This document shows, one piece after another, positions 49,507 through 59,189 of a stretch of DNA of 64,000 bases (positions within the stretch are counted from its first letter, which is position 1; every line of letters starts with the position of its first letter). The stretch covers positions 496,001 through 560,000 of the forward strand of contig NZ_CP029463.1 in assembly GCF_003148385.1 (NCBI RefSeq). The letters are read 5' to 3'. Made by a program: the position numbers and the translations under genes. Source of the DNA: Flavobacterium sediminis. GTDB lineage: Bacteria > Bacteroidota > Bacteroidia > Flavobacteriales > Flavobacteriaceae. The notes beneath the pieces are model-generated. The model made no database searches, had not been told where the DNA came from, and saw nothing but the letters and a program-made list of their open reading frames with translations.

Positions 49507-51066
49507 ATGGATATAATAAGTATAATAGGAATTGTTTTAGGAATTGCATTAGGTTTCGGTATTGCTAAGTTTCTGGAAAAAAGCAACGTATCAAACCTGA
49601 TCAAAAATGCAAAAAAAGAAGCTGCCTCTATTTTGAAAGATGCCAAGGCAGAAGCTGAATCAATCAAAAAAGATAAAATCTTACAGGCTAAAGAAAAGTT
49701 TTTAGAATTAAAAGCTGAGCACGAACAAGTAATCTTGTCAAGAGACAAAAAGATCACGGATGCAGAAAAAAGAACACGCGATAAAGAATCGCAAGTATCT
49801 AATGAGTTAGCTAAAAACAAAAAACTGAACGAAGAGTTAGAACACAAAGTATCTGACTACAACAATCGCGTTGAGTTTTTAGAGAAAAAACAACAAGAGA
49901 TAGAAAAAGTTCACCGCAGTCAGGTAGAACAATTAGAAGTGATTTCCGGACTTTCTGCTGAAGAAGCTAAAAACCAATTGGTAGAAAGCTTAAAAGCTGA
50001 AGCTAAAACTAATGCTATGTCATTCATCCAGGATACGATGGAAGAAGCAAAAATGACAGCGCAACAAGAAGCAAAGAAAATCATTATCAACACTATTCAA
50101 AGAGTCGGTACAGAAGAAGCTGTAGAAAACTGTGTTTCTGTATTCAACATCGAATCTGACGACGTTAAAGGTAGAATCATCGGACGTGAAGGACGTAACA
50201 TCAGAGCCTTAGAAGCTGCTACCGGTGTTGAGATCATTGTCGACGATACACCTGAAGCTATTATCTTATCTTGCTTTGATCCGGTAAGAAGAGAGATCGC
50301 ACGCTTAGCTCTTCACAAATTAGTTACTGACGGACGTATCCACCCGGCTCGTATCGAAGAAGTAGTTGCTAAGACTCAGAAACAAATTGAAGAGGAAATC
50401 ATTGAAGTAGGTAAACGTACAGTTATTGATTTAGGTATTCACGGATTACATCCTGAATTGATTAAAATCGTAGGTAGAATGAAATACCGTTCATCTTACG
50501 GACAAAACTTATTACAACACTCCCGTGAAGTAGCTAACCTTTGTGGTATCATGGCTGCCGAGTTAGGCTTAAATGTAAAATTAGCTAAACGTGCCGGACT
50601 TTTACACGATATCGGTAAAGTGCCGGAAACAGAAAGCGAAATGCCACACGCAATCTTAGGTATGCAATGGGCTGAAAAATATGGTGAGAAAGACGAAGTA
50701 TGTAATGCTATTGGAGCGCACCACGATGAAATTGAAATGAAATACCTGATCTCACCTATCATTCAGGTGTGTGATGCTATTTCAGGAGCTCGACCGGGAG
50801 CAAGACGTCAGGTATTAGACTCTTACATTCAACGTTTGAAAGACTTGGAAGACATTGCTTTCGGATTCAACGGTGTTAAAAACGCCTATGCAATCCAAGC
50901 CGGTAGGGAACTACGTGTAATCGTTGAAAGTGAAAAAGTTTCAGACGAAATGGCTGCAACACTTTCTTTTGAGATTTCTCAAAAAATCCAGACTGAAATG
51001 ACCTATCCGGGACAGGTAAAAATTACCGTGATCCGCGAAACCAGATCTGTTAATATTGCAAAATAA
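49507..51066 (+). CDS. rny: Ribonuclease Y
   Basis: A 519-residue RNase Y. It has an N-terminal membrane anchor ([21 protein letters not shown]), a long coiled coil (about 30-190), a KH domain (about 205-275; [23 protein letters not shown] in two parts) and an HD domain with [13 protein letters not shown] and the [11 protein letters not shown] motif. It starts endonucleolytic mRNA decay at the membrane. The length and motif order match the family. It is followed by its own terminator. Confidence 0.97.
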   Translation: MDIISIIGIVLGIALGFGIAKFLEKSNVSNLIKNAKKEAASILKDAKAEAESIKKDKILQAKEKFLELKAEHEQVILSRDKKITDAEKRTRDKESQVSNELAKNKKLNEELEHKVSDYNNRVEFLEKKQQEIEKVHRSQVEQLEVISGLSAEEAKNQLVESLKAEAKTNAMSFIQDTMEEAKMTAQQEAKKIIINTIQRVGTEEAVENCVSVFNIESDDVKGRIIGREGRNIRALEAATGVEIIVDDTPEAIILSCFDPVRREIARLALHKLVTDGRIHPARIEEVVAKTQKQIEEEIIEVGKRTVIDLGIHGLHPELIKIVGRMKYRSSYGQNLLQHSREVANLCGIMAAELGLNVKLAKRAGLLHDIGKVPETESEMPHAILGMQWAEKYGEKDEVCNAIGAHHDEIEMKYLISPIIQVCDAISGARPGARRQVLDSYIQRLKDLEDIAFGFNGVKNAYAIQAGRELRVIVESEKVSDEMAATLSFEISQKIQTEMTYPGQVKITVIRETRSVNIAK

Positions 51067-51080
51067 TTATTCCTATATTT

Positions 51081-51116
51081 AAAAAAGGGTTTATCGTTTG
51101 ATAAACCCTTTTTTAT
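51081..51116. terminator. Bidirectional rho-independent terminator
   Basis: Stem AAAAGGGTTTATC / GATAAACCCTTTT with loop GTTT, A- and T-runs on the two sides. It lies between the convergent rny and xerD genes. Confidence 0.92.
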
Positions 51117-51138
51117 TATTTTTAAAATTAATAGAAAT

Positions 51139-52038
51139 CTACTTTCTAGGATGGTAGTTATTCAACACTTCCGACAAGAATTTTCGATCCAGATGCATAT
51201 ATACTTCTGTTGTTGTGATAGACTCATGTCCTAACATCAATTGAATGGAACGTAAGTCTGCCCCGTTTTCCAACAAGTGTGTCGCAAAAGAATGCCTGAA
51301 AGTATGTGGTGAAATTACCTTATTCAGGTTTATTTTTTTAGCCAGATCTTTAATTACGGTAAAAACCATCGCACGGGTTAATTGCTTTCCCCTCCTGTTT
51401 AAAAAAAGCATATCCTCAAAACCTTTTTGGATTTCCTGATGTACTCTAACCTCATTTATATACAGATTTATATACTTTTGAGTCGATTTTCCAACCGGAA
51501 CAAAGCGTTGTTTATTTCCTTTACCGGTGATCTTAACAAAACCTTCTTCAAAAAAAAGATCTGAAAGTTTCAAACTTACTAATTCCGAAACACGCAAACC
51601 ACAACTGTATAATGTTTCAAGCATAGCTCTGTTTCGTTCCCCCTGCTCCTTTGACAGATCAATCGCTCCGATTAATTGATCAATTTCAACCGTAGAAAGC
51701 GTATCCGGTAACTTCCTGCCCACTTTAGGTACTTCTATCAGCTCCATTGGAGAATCTTCCCGATAGTCCTCAAATACTAAATAAGAAAAAAAGCTTTTTA
51801 AGCCCGAAATAACACGAGCCTGACTAGTTGCATTGACCTGACCAGATAGCTCATAGATAAACTGCTGGATTGTTTCCTCGCCGATTTTTAGCGGTGACTC
51901 CTCTATTTGATGCTGATCTAAAAATAATATTAATTTCTCTATATCAAAACTATAGTTCACGATCGTATTTTCAGAAAGTCCTCTTTCTAAACGCAAATAA
52001 TTCTGATATTCTTTTAAATACGATTGCCAATTTGCCAT
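51139..52038 (-). CDS. xerD: Tyrosine recombinase XerD
   Basis: A 299-residue tyrosine recombinase. Residues 1-95 are the SAM-like core-binding domain. The catalytic residues are Arg149 (CGLRVSEL), Lys173 (TGKGNKQR), His245 and Arg248 (HTFRHSFATHLLENGADLR in part), His271 (LGHESITTT) and Tyr280. The motifs are those of the housekeeping Xer family that resolves chromosome dimers at dif. No phage or integron genes are near. aroQ lies on the other side of three small outer-membrane protein genes. Confidence 0.95.
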   Translation of the reverse strand: MANWQSYLKEYQNYLRLERGLSENTIVNYSFDIEKLILFLDQHQIEESPLKIGEETIQQFIYELSGQVNATSQARVISGLKSFFSYLVFEDYREDSPMELIEVPKVGRKLPDTLSTVEIDQLIGAIDLSKEQGERNRAMLETLYSCGLRVSELVSLKLSDLFFEEGFVKITGKGNKQRFVPVGKSTQKYINLYINEVRVHQEIQKGFEDMLFLNRRGKQLTRAMVFTVIKDLAKKINLNKVISPHTFRHSFATHLLENGADLRSIQLMLGHESITTTEVYMHLDRKFLSEVLNNYHPRK

Positions 52039-52067
52039 ACTTCAAAAATAGCAATTTTTAAACATAA

Positions 52068-52091
52068 AAAATCCCGCCTATGGCGGGATTT
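52068..52091 (-). terminator. Rho-independent terminator of the first outer-membrane barrel gene
   Basis: Stem AAATCCCGCC / GGCGGGATTT with loop TAT; on the minus strand it is followed by a T-run. Confidence 0.88.
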
Positions 52092-52113
52092 CGTTAACTA
52101 AACATGATATGTA

Positions 52114-52632
52114 TTAAAATCTATATCCTACACCAATTTGGAAACCAACATTTTTCAGGTCATAATTATCACCATCATAAATATTAGCCAATCCGAAATT
52201 ATAACGAGCATCAAACATTAAACCACTCTCCATTTCATACCCTGCTCCTAAACCTAAACCGAAATCAAGTGATTTTGTAGCATTATCTACTCCGTCATCA
52301 GCAGCAACTTTAAATGCCACTTCCGGACCAGCCTGAATGTTAAAACCATCAGCTACATAATATTTTGCCATTACCGGTATTCTTAAATAAGAAATAGCCG
52401 CATCATTATCAGCACCTTCAGCAGAATACAACAATTCTGGTTGTACGTGAAACTTTTCTGTCACAGTGAAATCTGCTAACCCACCTACGTAGAAACCTAC
52501 TTTTGAGTCCGTGTTGAAATCACCTGTAAAATTAGTAAAGTTTAAACCACCTTTTACTCCAAACTTAATATCTTGGGCTTGAGCAAATCCAAAAGTTGCT
52601 ATAGCCGCAACTGTAAGTAAAATTTTTTTCAT
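52114..52632 (-). CDS. Outer-membrane beta-barrel (porin-like) protein
   Basis: A 172-residue protein with a signal peptide (MKKILLTVAAIATFGFAQAQ) and an eight-strand barrel of the outer-membrane beta-barrel family: KFGVKGGLNFTNFTGDF, the HVQPELLYSAEGAD strand, IPVMAKYYV, IQAGPEVAFKV and the C-terminal QIGVGYRF with terminal Phe. It is clearly homologous to the protein at 53806-54363 (same VKGGxNF, VQPELLYS and AGPxxxxxV blocks). The function is structural or unknown. Minus-strand TAAATTTG at 52676-52683 fits its -7 box. Confidence 0.9.
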   Translation of the reverse strand: MKKILLTVAAIATFGFAQAQDIKFGVKGGLNFTNFTGDFNTDSKVGFYVGGLADFTVTEKFHVQPELLYSAEGADNDAAISYLRIPVMAKYYVADGFNIQAGPEVAFKVAADDGVDNATKSLDFGLGLGAGYEMESGLMFDARYNFGLANIYDGDNYDLKNVGFQIGVGYRF

Positions 52633-52772
52633 TTTGTTAATTAATTTTGAATTAAAGTTGCGCTAATATAACTAACAAATTTAAATTAACAAATTTTTTC
52701 CGCTATTAATACTATAAACAATAAAAAGCTATTTTAAATTAACCTTTTCAAAACATCTGCTTACCACAAACA

Positions 52773-52801
52773 AAAAGGCCCGGGCGATGCCCGGGCCTTT
52801 T
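52773..52801 (-). terminator. GC-rich rho-independent terminator
   Basis: Stem AAAAGGCCCGGGC / GCCCGGGCCTTTT with loop GAT, very strong for this AT-rich genome. On the minus strand it ends the barrel gene at 52821-53438. Confidence 0.92.
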
Positions 52802-52820
52802 CAGGATATTATTGTACAAA

Positions 52821-53438
52821 TTAGAATTTGTAGTTAACACCAAAAGTAACAGCTGTCCAGTTTCCACCGAAAGAAAAACTATTAGTTTTGTCAGCACCAT
52901 TACCACCGTTATCATCAGTAGAGAATCCTAAAACTCCTACACCAGCTTCAATAGAGAAGTTAGATGATACGAAATAGTTCATACCAGCACCTAATTGAGC
53001 TCCGAAAACTTTTGATTTGTAATCAACTGCAGAATAACCACTTGTAGTTTCTACATACTCGTTGTTATACCCCATGTAGTTAACACCTAGTTCTCCGAAT
53101 AAAGAGAATTTGCTAGCAGGTGTAAAATAATATCTACCGAAAGCACCAACACCGAAACCATCATTTGTTGCATCAGCAGAACCGAAATCAACTTTATTAG
53201 ATTGGTAAGCTACCATTAATCCAACAGCGATGTTATCAGTTACAAAATAACCAGCTTTAGGAGCAATTTGGAAAGCATTTTCTTTGAAATCTCCTGTTTT
53301 TGAACTATTGAAAGTTAAAGCACCAGAAATAAATACGTCTCCTTGTGCAAAACCAGCGTTTTCTGTTGTCTCTGCTTCCTGAGCATTAGCAAATCCGAAA
53401 GCGAATAAAGCTACTACAGATAATAAAACTTTTTTCAT
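52821..53438 (-). CDS. Outer-membrane beta-barrel protein (OmpW/Ail-like size)
   Basis: A 205-residue protein with a signal peptide (MKKVLLSVVALFAFGFANAQ) and amphipathic strands such as VFISGALTFNSSKTGDF, QIAPKAGYFVTDNIAVGLMV, AVGAFGRYYF-like and SNFSIEAGVGVLGF, ending in VTFGVNYKF with a terminal Phe. The start at 53438 is chosen because the -7 box lies at 53468-53475, downstream of the longer start at 53489. It is a general outer-membrane barrel of unknown function, probably well expressed given its strong terminator and codon use. Confidence 0.9.
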   Translation of the reverse strand: MKKVLLSVVALFAFGFANAQEAETTENAGFAQGDVFISGALTFNSSKTGDFKENAFQIAPKAGYFVTDNIAVGLMVAYQSNKVDFGSADATNDGFGVGAFGRYYFTPASKFSLFGELGVNYMGYNNEYVETTSGYSAVDYKSKVFGAQLGAGMNYFVSSNFSIEAGVGVLGFSTDDNGGNGADKTNSFSFGGNWTAVTFGVNYKF

Positions 53439-53467
53439 GTTTAGTTTAAATTTTAAAGTTAACGGGG

Positions 53468-53475
53468 CAAAGTTA
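53468..53475 (-). promoter_or_regulatory. -7 box of the minus-strand barrel gene
   Basis: The minus strand reads TAACTTTG (TAnnTTTG), 30 bp before ATG 53438. It rules out the ATG at 53489. A -33 TTG was not found. Confidence 0.6.
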
Positions 53476-53706
53476 TAAGTTTTTTTCACATGAAAAACAC
53501 CTATTCACGCACTAAATTGTAACTTTTGTAACACATTCCAACTTAAATATTGATTAACAATATTTTACACTTTAAACAATTGTTTGAATTTTAAAAAATT
53601 TAATAATTCTTTCACATTCTTGAAAACCAAAAAACAAAACAAACAACTGATTATCAGTAATTTCCTTTAATCGTATTTTTTTGCATTTTATCGAAAAAAC
53701 GTCATA

Positions 53707-53727
53707 AAAACGCATATATTGCGTTTT
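53707..53727. repeat. Perfect inverted repeat
   Basis: AAAACGCA, loop TATAT, TGCGTTTT: an 8-bp perfect stem in the intergenic region, about 80 bp before the plus-strand barrel gene. It could be an operator or an RNA hairpin. Confidence 0.7.
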
Positions 53728-53728
53728 A

Positions 53729-53755
53729 AGGTTAGAAAATATCAAATTTTAACCT
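53729..53755. repeat. Imperfect inverted repeat
   Basis: AGGTTAGAA pairs with TTTTAACCT (one G-U) around a 9-base loop, one base after the first inverted repeat. Confidence 0.55.
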
Positions 53756-53805
53756 CAAATTTATAGTGTGTTTTGAGTATTCTTTAACCTTAAAAAGAAA
53801 ATGCT

Positions 53806-54363
53806 ATGAAAAAAGCAGTTATCATCTTTACAGTCATTTCTTCAATCTTTTCACTTAGCTCAAATGCTCAGCTTCTGCAATTCGGAATCAAAGGCGGCGC
53901 CAATTTTGCAAACTACACCGGAGGATCGGTAGAAGGAATTGATTTTAATAACATTGCCAGCTACCATGCAGGAGTTGTAGCGGAACTAAATATATTTGAC
54001 AATTTTGCAGTACAGCCCGAATTATTATATTCAACTCAGGGATCAGAATTGAAAGGATTAGGCGAACAGATAAAAAACGAGTTGGGTTATTTATCTCTTC
54101 CGGTTTTGGCTAAGTTTTATTTGACCGATAACGGACTTAGCTTAGAAGCCGGTCCTCAATTCTCTGTACTGGTCAGTGAACGAAATGAAATAGACACAAG
54201 TAACACCAATACTTTTGATTTCGGAATAGCCGGAGGCTTAAGCTACAAATTAACCAAACGTCTCTTTGTTTCGGGACGTTATGTTGCCGGTTTAACGGAT
54301 GTTAAAAAAGATGCGAATGTTAAAAATTCGGTTATTCAGCTCTCTGTAGGAATAATGTTTTAA
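53806..54363 (+). CDS. Outer-membrane beta-barrel (porin-like) protein
   Basis: A 185-residue paralogue of the protein at 52114-52632. Signal peptide to about SSNAQ22, then FGIKGGANFANYTGG, the AVQPELLYSTQGSEL strand, LPVLAKFYL, LEAGPQFSVLV, FDFGIAGGLSYKL and the terminal QLSVGIMF. It has the eight-strand barrel pattern. The two inverted repeats upstream may regulate it. Together with the two minus-strand genes it forms a small cluster of barrel proteins inserted between xerD and aroQ. Confidence 0.9.
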   Translation: MKKAVIIFTVISSIFSLSSNAQLLQFGIKGGANFANYTGGSVEGIDFNNIASYHAGVVAELNIFDNFAVQPELLYSTQGSELKGLGEQIKNELGYLSLPVLAKFYLTDNGLSLEAGPQFSVLVSERNEIDTSNTNTFDFGIAGGLSYKLTKRLFVSGRYVAGLTDVKKDANVKNSVIQLSVGIMF

Positions 54364-54384
54364 AATAAAATCTTAAAGATATGC

Positions 54385-54420
54385 AAAAACCATTCTGTTT
54401 CAGAATGGTTTTTTTATTTT
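54385..54420 (+). terminator. Rho-independent terminator
   Basis: Stem AAAACCATTCTG / CAGAATGGTTTT with loop TTT followed by a T-run, 22 bp after the barrel gene. Confidence 0.9.
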
Positions 54421-54438
54421 TACCTAAAAGAGATTTGT

Positions 54439-54852
54439 ATGAAACTTATCATTATAAACGGACCGAACCTTAACCTGTTAGGAAAAAGAGAACCTGAAAT
54501 TTACGGAAACGCTACTTTTGAAGACTATTATAAAAAACTGCAAGAAAAATTTCCGAACATCGTTTTAGAATATTACCAAAGTAATATAGAAGGTGAAATT
54601 ATTAATAAACTGCACGAAAAGGGGTTTACTTTTGATGGTATTATTTTAAATGCAGGAGCTTACACGCATACTTCTATCGGAATCGGAGATGCCATTAAAG
54701 GAATTACCACTCCGGTTATTGAAGTTCACATTTCAAATACTTTCTCCAGAGAATCGTTCCGACACCAATCTTATATTTCTCCTAATGCTAAAGGAGTTAT
54801 AATAGGTTTTGGCCTACAAAGTTACGATCTGGCTATTCAGTCGTTTCTATAA
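54439..54852 (+). CDS. aroQ: Type II 3-dehydroquinate dehydratase
   Basis: A 137-residue type II enzyme. Motifs are IINGPNLNLLGKREPEIYGN (the catalytic Tyr22 and the flexible lid Arg), SNIEGEIINKLHE, ILNAGAYTHTS, EVHISNTFSRESFRHQSY with the catalytic His. It dehydrates 3-dehydroquinate to 3-dehydroshikimate in the shikimate pathway and assembles as a dodecamer. Divergent aroQ and xerD are often close in Flavobacteriia; here the barrel genes separate them. Confidence 0.96.
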   Translation: MKLIIINGPNLNLLGKREPEIYGNATFEDYYKKLQEKFPNIVLEYYQSNIEGEIINKLHEKGFTFDGIILNAGAYTHTSIGIGDAIKGITTPVIEVHISNTFSRESFRHQSYISPNAKGVIIGFGLQSYDLAIQSFL

Positions 54853-54879
54853 CTATTAATCACGAAACACCTAATCATT

Positions 54880-57347
54880 ATGAAGCAAACACTACTATTC
54901 TTTTCTCTTCTGATATCTGTTTTTACTTTTTCTCAAATAAAAGGTACTGTTGTTGACAAAAACGGAAACCCGATCCCCTATGTCAGTATCTATTTAGAGA
55001 ACACTTACAACGGTACCACGACAAACGAACAAGGAAAATACGAACTATATGTCAATTCAAATGCTTCAACCTATGTAGTCTTATATCAATATTTAGGTTT
55101 CAAAACCCGTAAAGAAATACTACAAAACATTAACTTCCCTTACACTTTAGATGTCACTTTAGAAGAAGAAGACATGATGCTCAACGAAGTGGTTGTGCAA
55201 AACGGAGAAAATCCGGCTAACGACATCATTCGAAAAGCTATAGCTAATAAAGAAAAAAATACCTTTAAAACTGATAAATTTGAAGCCGATTTTTATTCAA
55301 GAGGAATTTTCAGAGCCAAAGACATTCCTGAAAAATTTATGGGAGTGGAAATAGGCGATCTCAACGGTAGCTTAGATTCTACCCGAAGCGGTGTAATTTA
55401 TTTATCTGAAACCGTTTCTAAGATCAAATTTGAGAAGCCAGATCATCTCAAAGAAGAGATAATTGCTTCAAAAGTAGCCGGAAACGATAATGGTTTCAGC
55501 TACAATACAGCAATGAGTACTGACTATGATTTTTACGAAAATTATGTTGATCTTTCCATCAAAATGGTCTCTCCTATCGCAAACAATGCTTTTAATTACT
55601 ATAAATATCATTTAGAAGGTACTTTTTACGACAACAACAAGCATTTGATCAACAAAATAAAGCTTACCCAAAACGAGACAAAGAACCTGTCTTTGAAGGT
55701 TACATTTACATTGTAGAAGATTCCTGGGCAATATATGGTGTGGATGTTGACGTTAAAGGATACCGCATGCAGGAACCCATTCTAGAGACACTAAATCTTA
55801 AACAAAATTTCAGTTTTAATACGGATAATAGCCTTTGGGTTAAAAACATACAGACTATTAGTTTTGAAGCCGGAATTTTCGGTATGAATTTTAACGGTAA
55901 GTTTACACATGTATTTACCAATTATACTTTTAAAGATAGTTTTGACAAAAAAACATTCGGGAAAGAAATTGTCTCATTTGCCGAAAACGCAAATAAAAAA
56001 GATGATGCTTATTGGAACTCCAGCCGTCAGGTTCCATTGACTGAGGAAGAGGTTTCTAATTATATAAAAAAGGACAGTATTCAAACGGTCAGAAAATCTA
56101 AAGAATACTTAGACTCTATCGATGCTAAAGGAAACCGTTTTAAAGTTTTTGACATTTTTACCGGCTATACCTATAAAAACTCATTTAAAAAATGGAATTT
56201 CAATTATAAAGGACTGGCCGATATTACTTCTCTGAGTTTTAATACGGTTCAGGGCTGGAATTTAGACAGTGGCTTCTCATTCAGAAAATGGAACGAAGAA
56301 ACCGGAAAATATACCACAATAAGCTCTACATTTAATTATGGATTTGCCGAAGACCGCTTACGTGTAAACGGATACATTTACCATCGTTTTAACAATATCA
56401 ATGATGCTTACATAAGTATTTCCGGAGGAAGCGCCATCAGTCAGATCAACAAAGCTAATCCCATCAGCAACATCGTCAATTCAGTCAGTTCCTTATTTTT
56501 TAAGGATAATTATATGAAATTGTACAATAAGGAATTTGCTACAATTCATGCTGGTGAAGAAGTGACCAATGGAATTTTTGTAACCGCCGGATTGGAATAT
56601 GAGAATCGACGACCGTTGTTTAACAATACAGATTATACGCTATTTAAAAACAGTGATCTTTACTTTTCTAATGATCCTCTACAGCCATACAACAATTACT
56701 CTGTTCCTTTTGAACAACATGAAATCCTAAAAGCAAGTATCAGTACCCGAATCCGATTCGGACAAAAATACATTAGCAGACCGAATGCGAAACTTAATGT
56801 TCAAAATGATGATTTTCCTGTTTTGCAATTCTACTACAGTAAAGCATTTTCTGCCAGTAAAGAGCAATACAAATACGACTTTCTTGCTGCTCGAATGGAT
56901 TACAATCAAACATTCGGAAATAAAGGAGATTTCGGGTTGAGAATTAAAGCCGGTAAGTTTTTTAATGCCAATGATATCTCATTCCTTGATTACAAACATT
57001 TTAACGGTAATCAAACGCATGTTAACCTAAACGGGGATTATCTGAATAGTTTTAATCTATTACCTTATTATACACAATCCACAAACGATTCATATGTAGA
57101 AACACATCTTCAACATGATTTTAAAGGTTTTCTCATGAACAAAATACCATTACTGAATAAATTGCAATGGAACCTGATCGGAACCTTTCATCAAATCAAC
57201 GTTCCCGATAGAAAACCTTATCAGGAATTCGGTATCGGTTTCGGAAATATCGGTTTCGGAAAATTCCGTTTTTTAAGAGTAGATTATGTCAGAACGTATC
57301 AGGGAGGTTTTATGGGTGATGGTGTAATGTTTGGTTTACAGTTCTAA
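54880..57347 (+). pseudogene. DUF5686 / carboxypeptidase-like regulatory domain protein, split by a frameshift
   Basis: Two frames make one protein of about 822 residues. After the signal peptide (to about TFSQ) is a CarboxypepD_reg-like domain (IKGTVVDKNGNPIPYVSIYLE), then the DUF5686 region (NPANDIIRKAIANKEKN) and an outer-membrane barrel-like C-terminal half ending in GVMFGLQF. The break is at AAA 55659-55661; one more A reads NKIKAYPKRDKEPVFEGYIYIVEDSW through. DUF5686 proteins are Bacteroidota-specific, related in layout to TonB receptors but without a plug, and of unknown function. A base-calling error is likely. Confidence 0.85.
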
Positions 57348-57383
57348 TTTTATTACTTTTAAGTAAACCAAACTGAAAACAAA

Positions 57384-57806
57384 ATGAAAAAACCACCAGC
57401 ATCTTTTTGGATTATCAATGGTATTTTACTACTATGGAATCTCATGGGAGTAAACCAATATTTCCAACAGGCTTTTAGAACAGAAGCTTTTAAAGCCATG
57501 TATACTGAAGAACAATTTAATATGATCTGCCATGCTCCGGCTTGGTCAACAGGAGCTTTTGCTCTTGCTGTTTTTGGTGCTACACTAGGTAGTATTGCTA
57601 TGCTATTGCGTAAAAAATGGGCTAAAACATTATTTACAATCTCATTCATCGCCATAATCATTCAAATGTATTACAACTTTGTTATCATTGATTCTATTGC
57701 TGTTTATGGTCCGGGAGCAATGGCAATGCCTGTAATGATCGTTATACTGGCTCTTTTTTCTATTGGCTATGCTAAATATGCAGAAAAGAAAAAGTGGTTA
57801 TCTTAG
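57384..57806 (+). CDS. Hypothetical membrane protein
   Basis: A 140-residue protein with four membrane helices (about residues 8-28, 52-74, 80-103 and 109-131). Between the first two lies a soluble loop (AFRTEAFKAMYTEEQFNMI). The motif WNLMGVNQYFQQ follows the first helix. It looks like a small conserved integral membrane protein of Bacteroidota that databases often name by weak similarity to sugar transporters. I find no support for a transport role. It ends 7-40 bp before a bidirectional terminator. Confidence 0.75.
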   Translation: MKKPPASFWIINGILLLWNLMGVNQYFQQAFRTEAFKAMYTEEQFNMICHAPAWSTGAFALAVFGATLGSIAMLLRKKWAKTLFTISFIAIIIQMYYNFVIIDSIAVYGPGAMAMPVMIVILALFSIGYAKYAEKKKWLS

Positions 57807-57815
57807 AAGACAAAT

Positions 57816-57846
57816 AAAAAAGGCTGTTTAAAAAACAGCCTTTTTT
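57816..57846. terminator. Bidirectional rho-independent terminator
   Basis: Stem AAAAGGCTGTTT / AAACAGCCTTTT with a short A loop, A-run and T-run flanks. Confidence 0.9.
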
Positions 57847-57893
57847 ATTATTCATGGAAAGATAGATATTTTAAACCCTCACGATATTAGCAC

Positions 57894-59180
57894 CTATAGC
57901 CTCAAACGTTCATCGATTCGTTCATAACCCCTATCGATCTGTTCAATATTTTGAATCGTACTGAATCCTTTAGCCGATAGAGCCGCTATCAATAATGAAA
58001 TCCCTGCCCGGATATCCGGTGAGGTCATAGTCGTTGCTTTTAATTGGGATTGGAAATTATGTCCGATAACTACAGCACGATGCGGATCGCAAAGAATAAT
58101 TTTGGCTCCCATATCGATCAATTTGTCCACAAAGAACAAACGGCTTTCAAACATTTTTTGATGGATTAAAACTTCTCCTTTTGCCTGAGTAGCAACCACC
58201 AGAACAATACTTAACAAGTCCGGAGTAAATCCTGGCCATGGAGCATCTGCAATAGTCAGAATAGATCCGTCGATATCCGTTTTAATTCGGTAACCGTCTT
58301 TATGTGCCGGAATGTAAATATCATCCCCTTTTTGTTCAATTGTAATTCCGAGTTTCCCGAATACATTAGGAATCTGACCTAAATTTTCCCAACTAACATT
58401 TTTTATCGTGATCTCACTTCTGGTCATTGCTGCCAGTCCGATCCATGATCCGATCTCTATCATATCCGGTAAAATACGGTGTTCACAACCCGAAAGCTGC
58501 TCTACACCTTCTATCACTAACAAATTAGAGCCTATTCCGGATATTTTAGCGCCCATGCAAACCAGCATTTTACACAATTGCTGTAAATAAGGCTCACAAG
58601 CTGCATTATAAATAGTAGTTATACCTTCTGCCAAAACGGCTGCCATAACAACATTAGCCGTTCCGGTAACTGAAGCCTCATCCAGTAACATATATGTTCC
58701 TTTCAAACGCCCCTCTGATTCAACTCCGTAAAAATGATCTTCTCTGTTATAACGAAACTTAGCTCCCAGATTAATAAACCCTTCAAAATGAGTATCCAAA
58801 CGTCTTCTTCCGATCTTGTCCCCACCAGGTTTCGGAATATATCCTTTACCGAAACGAGCTAACAACGGTCCTACAATCATAATGGAACCTCTAAGTGCTC
58901 CTCCTTCCTTCTTAAAAGCCTCTGTCTCCAGATAATTTACATTTACTTCATCAGCCTGAAAAGTATAACTTCCGTGTCCGATCTTTTGGATTTTTACCCC
59001 CAGATTTCCTAGCAAGGTTATCAACTTATTGACATCGATGATATCAGGGATGTTAGATATCTTTACTTTTTCAGGAGTCAGCAATACAGCACTTAAAATC
59101 TGTAATGCTTCGTTTTTAGCTCCTTGTGGGATAATTTCACCTTTTAGAGGTTTTCCTCCTTCTATTTTAAATGTACCCAT
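57894..59180 (-). CDS. murA: UDP-N-acetylglucosamine 1-carboxyvinyltransferase MurA, Cys-to-Asp variant
   Basis: A 428-residue MurA. The Lys22 loop (GAKNEALQ) and the catalytic loop RGSIMIVGPLLARFGKG, then PKPGGDKIGRRRLDTH, are clear. The residue equivalent to Cys115 of E. coli MurA, the fosfomycin target, is Asp121 here. This natural substitution is known from Mycobacterium and Chlamydia MurA and gives intrinsic fosfomycin insensitivity while keeping activity. It transfers enolpyruvate from PEP to UDP-GlcNAc, the first committed step of peptidoglycan synthesis. It follows the DUF4290 gene by 9 bp. Confidence 0.96.
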   Translation of the reverse strand: MGTFKIEGGKPLKGEIIPQGAKNEALQILSAVLLTPEKVKISNIPDIIDVNKLITLLGNLGVKIQKIGHGSYTFQADEVNVNYLETEAFKKEGGALRGSIMIVGPLLARFGKGYIPKPGGDKIGRRRLDTHFEGFINLGAKFRYNREDHFYGVESEGRLKGTYMLLDEASVTGTANVVMAAVLAEGITTIYNAACEPYLQQLCKMLVCMGAKISGIGSNLLVIEGVEQLSGCEHRILPDMIEIGSWIGLAAMTRSEITIKNVSWENLGQIPNVFGKLGITIEQKGDDIYIPAHKDGYRIKTDIDGSILTIADAPWPGFTPDLLSIVLVVATQAKGEVLIHQKMFESRLFFVDKLIDMGAKIILCDPHRAVVIGHNFQSQLKATTMTSPDIRAGISLLIAALSAKGFSTIQNIEQIDRGYERIDERLRL

Positions 59181-59189
59181 AGAGTGCTT

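Larger units (their letters stand above)
53439..53805. other. Gene-free AT-rich region between divergent barrel genes
   Basis: This 367-bp stretch holds no open frame that I would call. It contains the minus-strand promoter of the barrel gene near 53468 and two neighbouring inverted repeats at 53707-53755. The rest is AT-rich sequence without recognisable structure. Confidence 0.7.
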
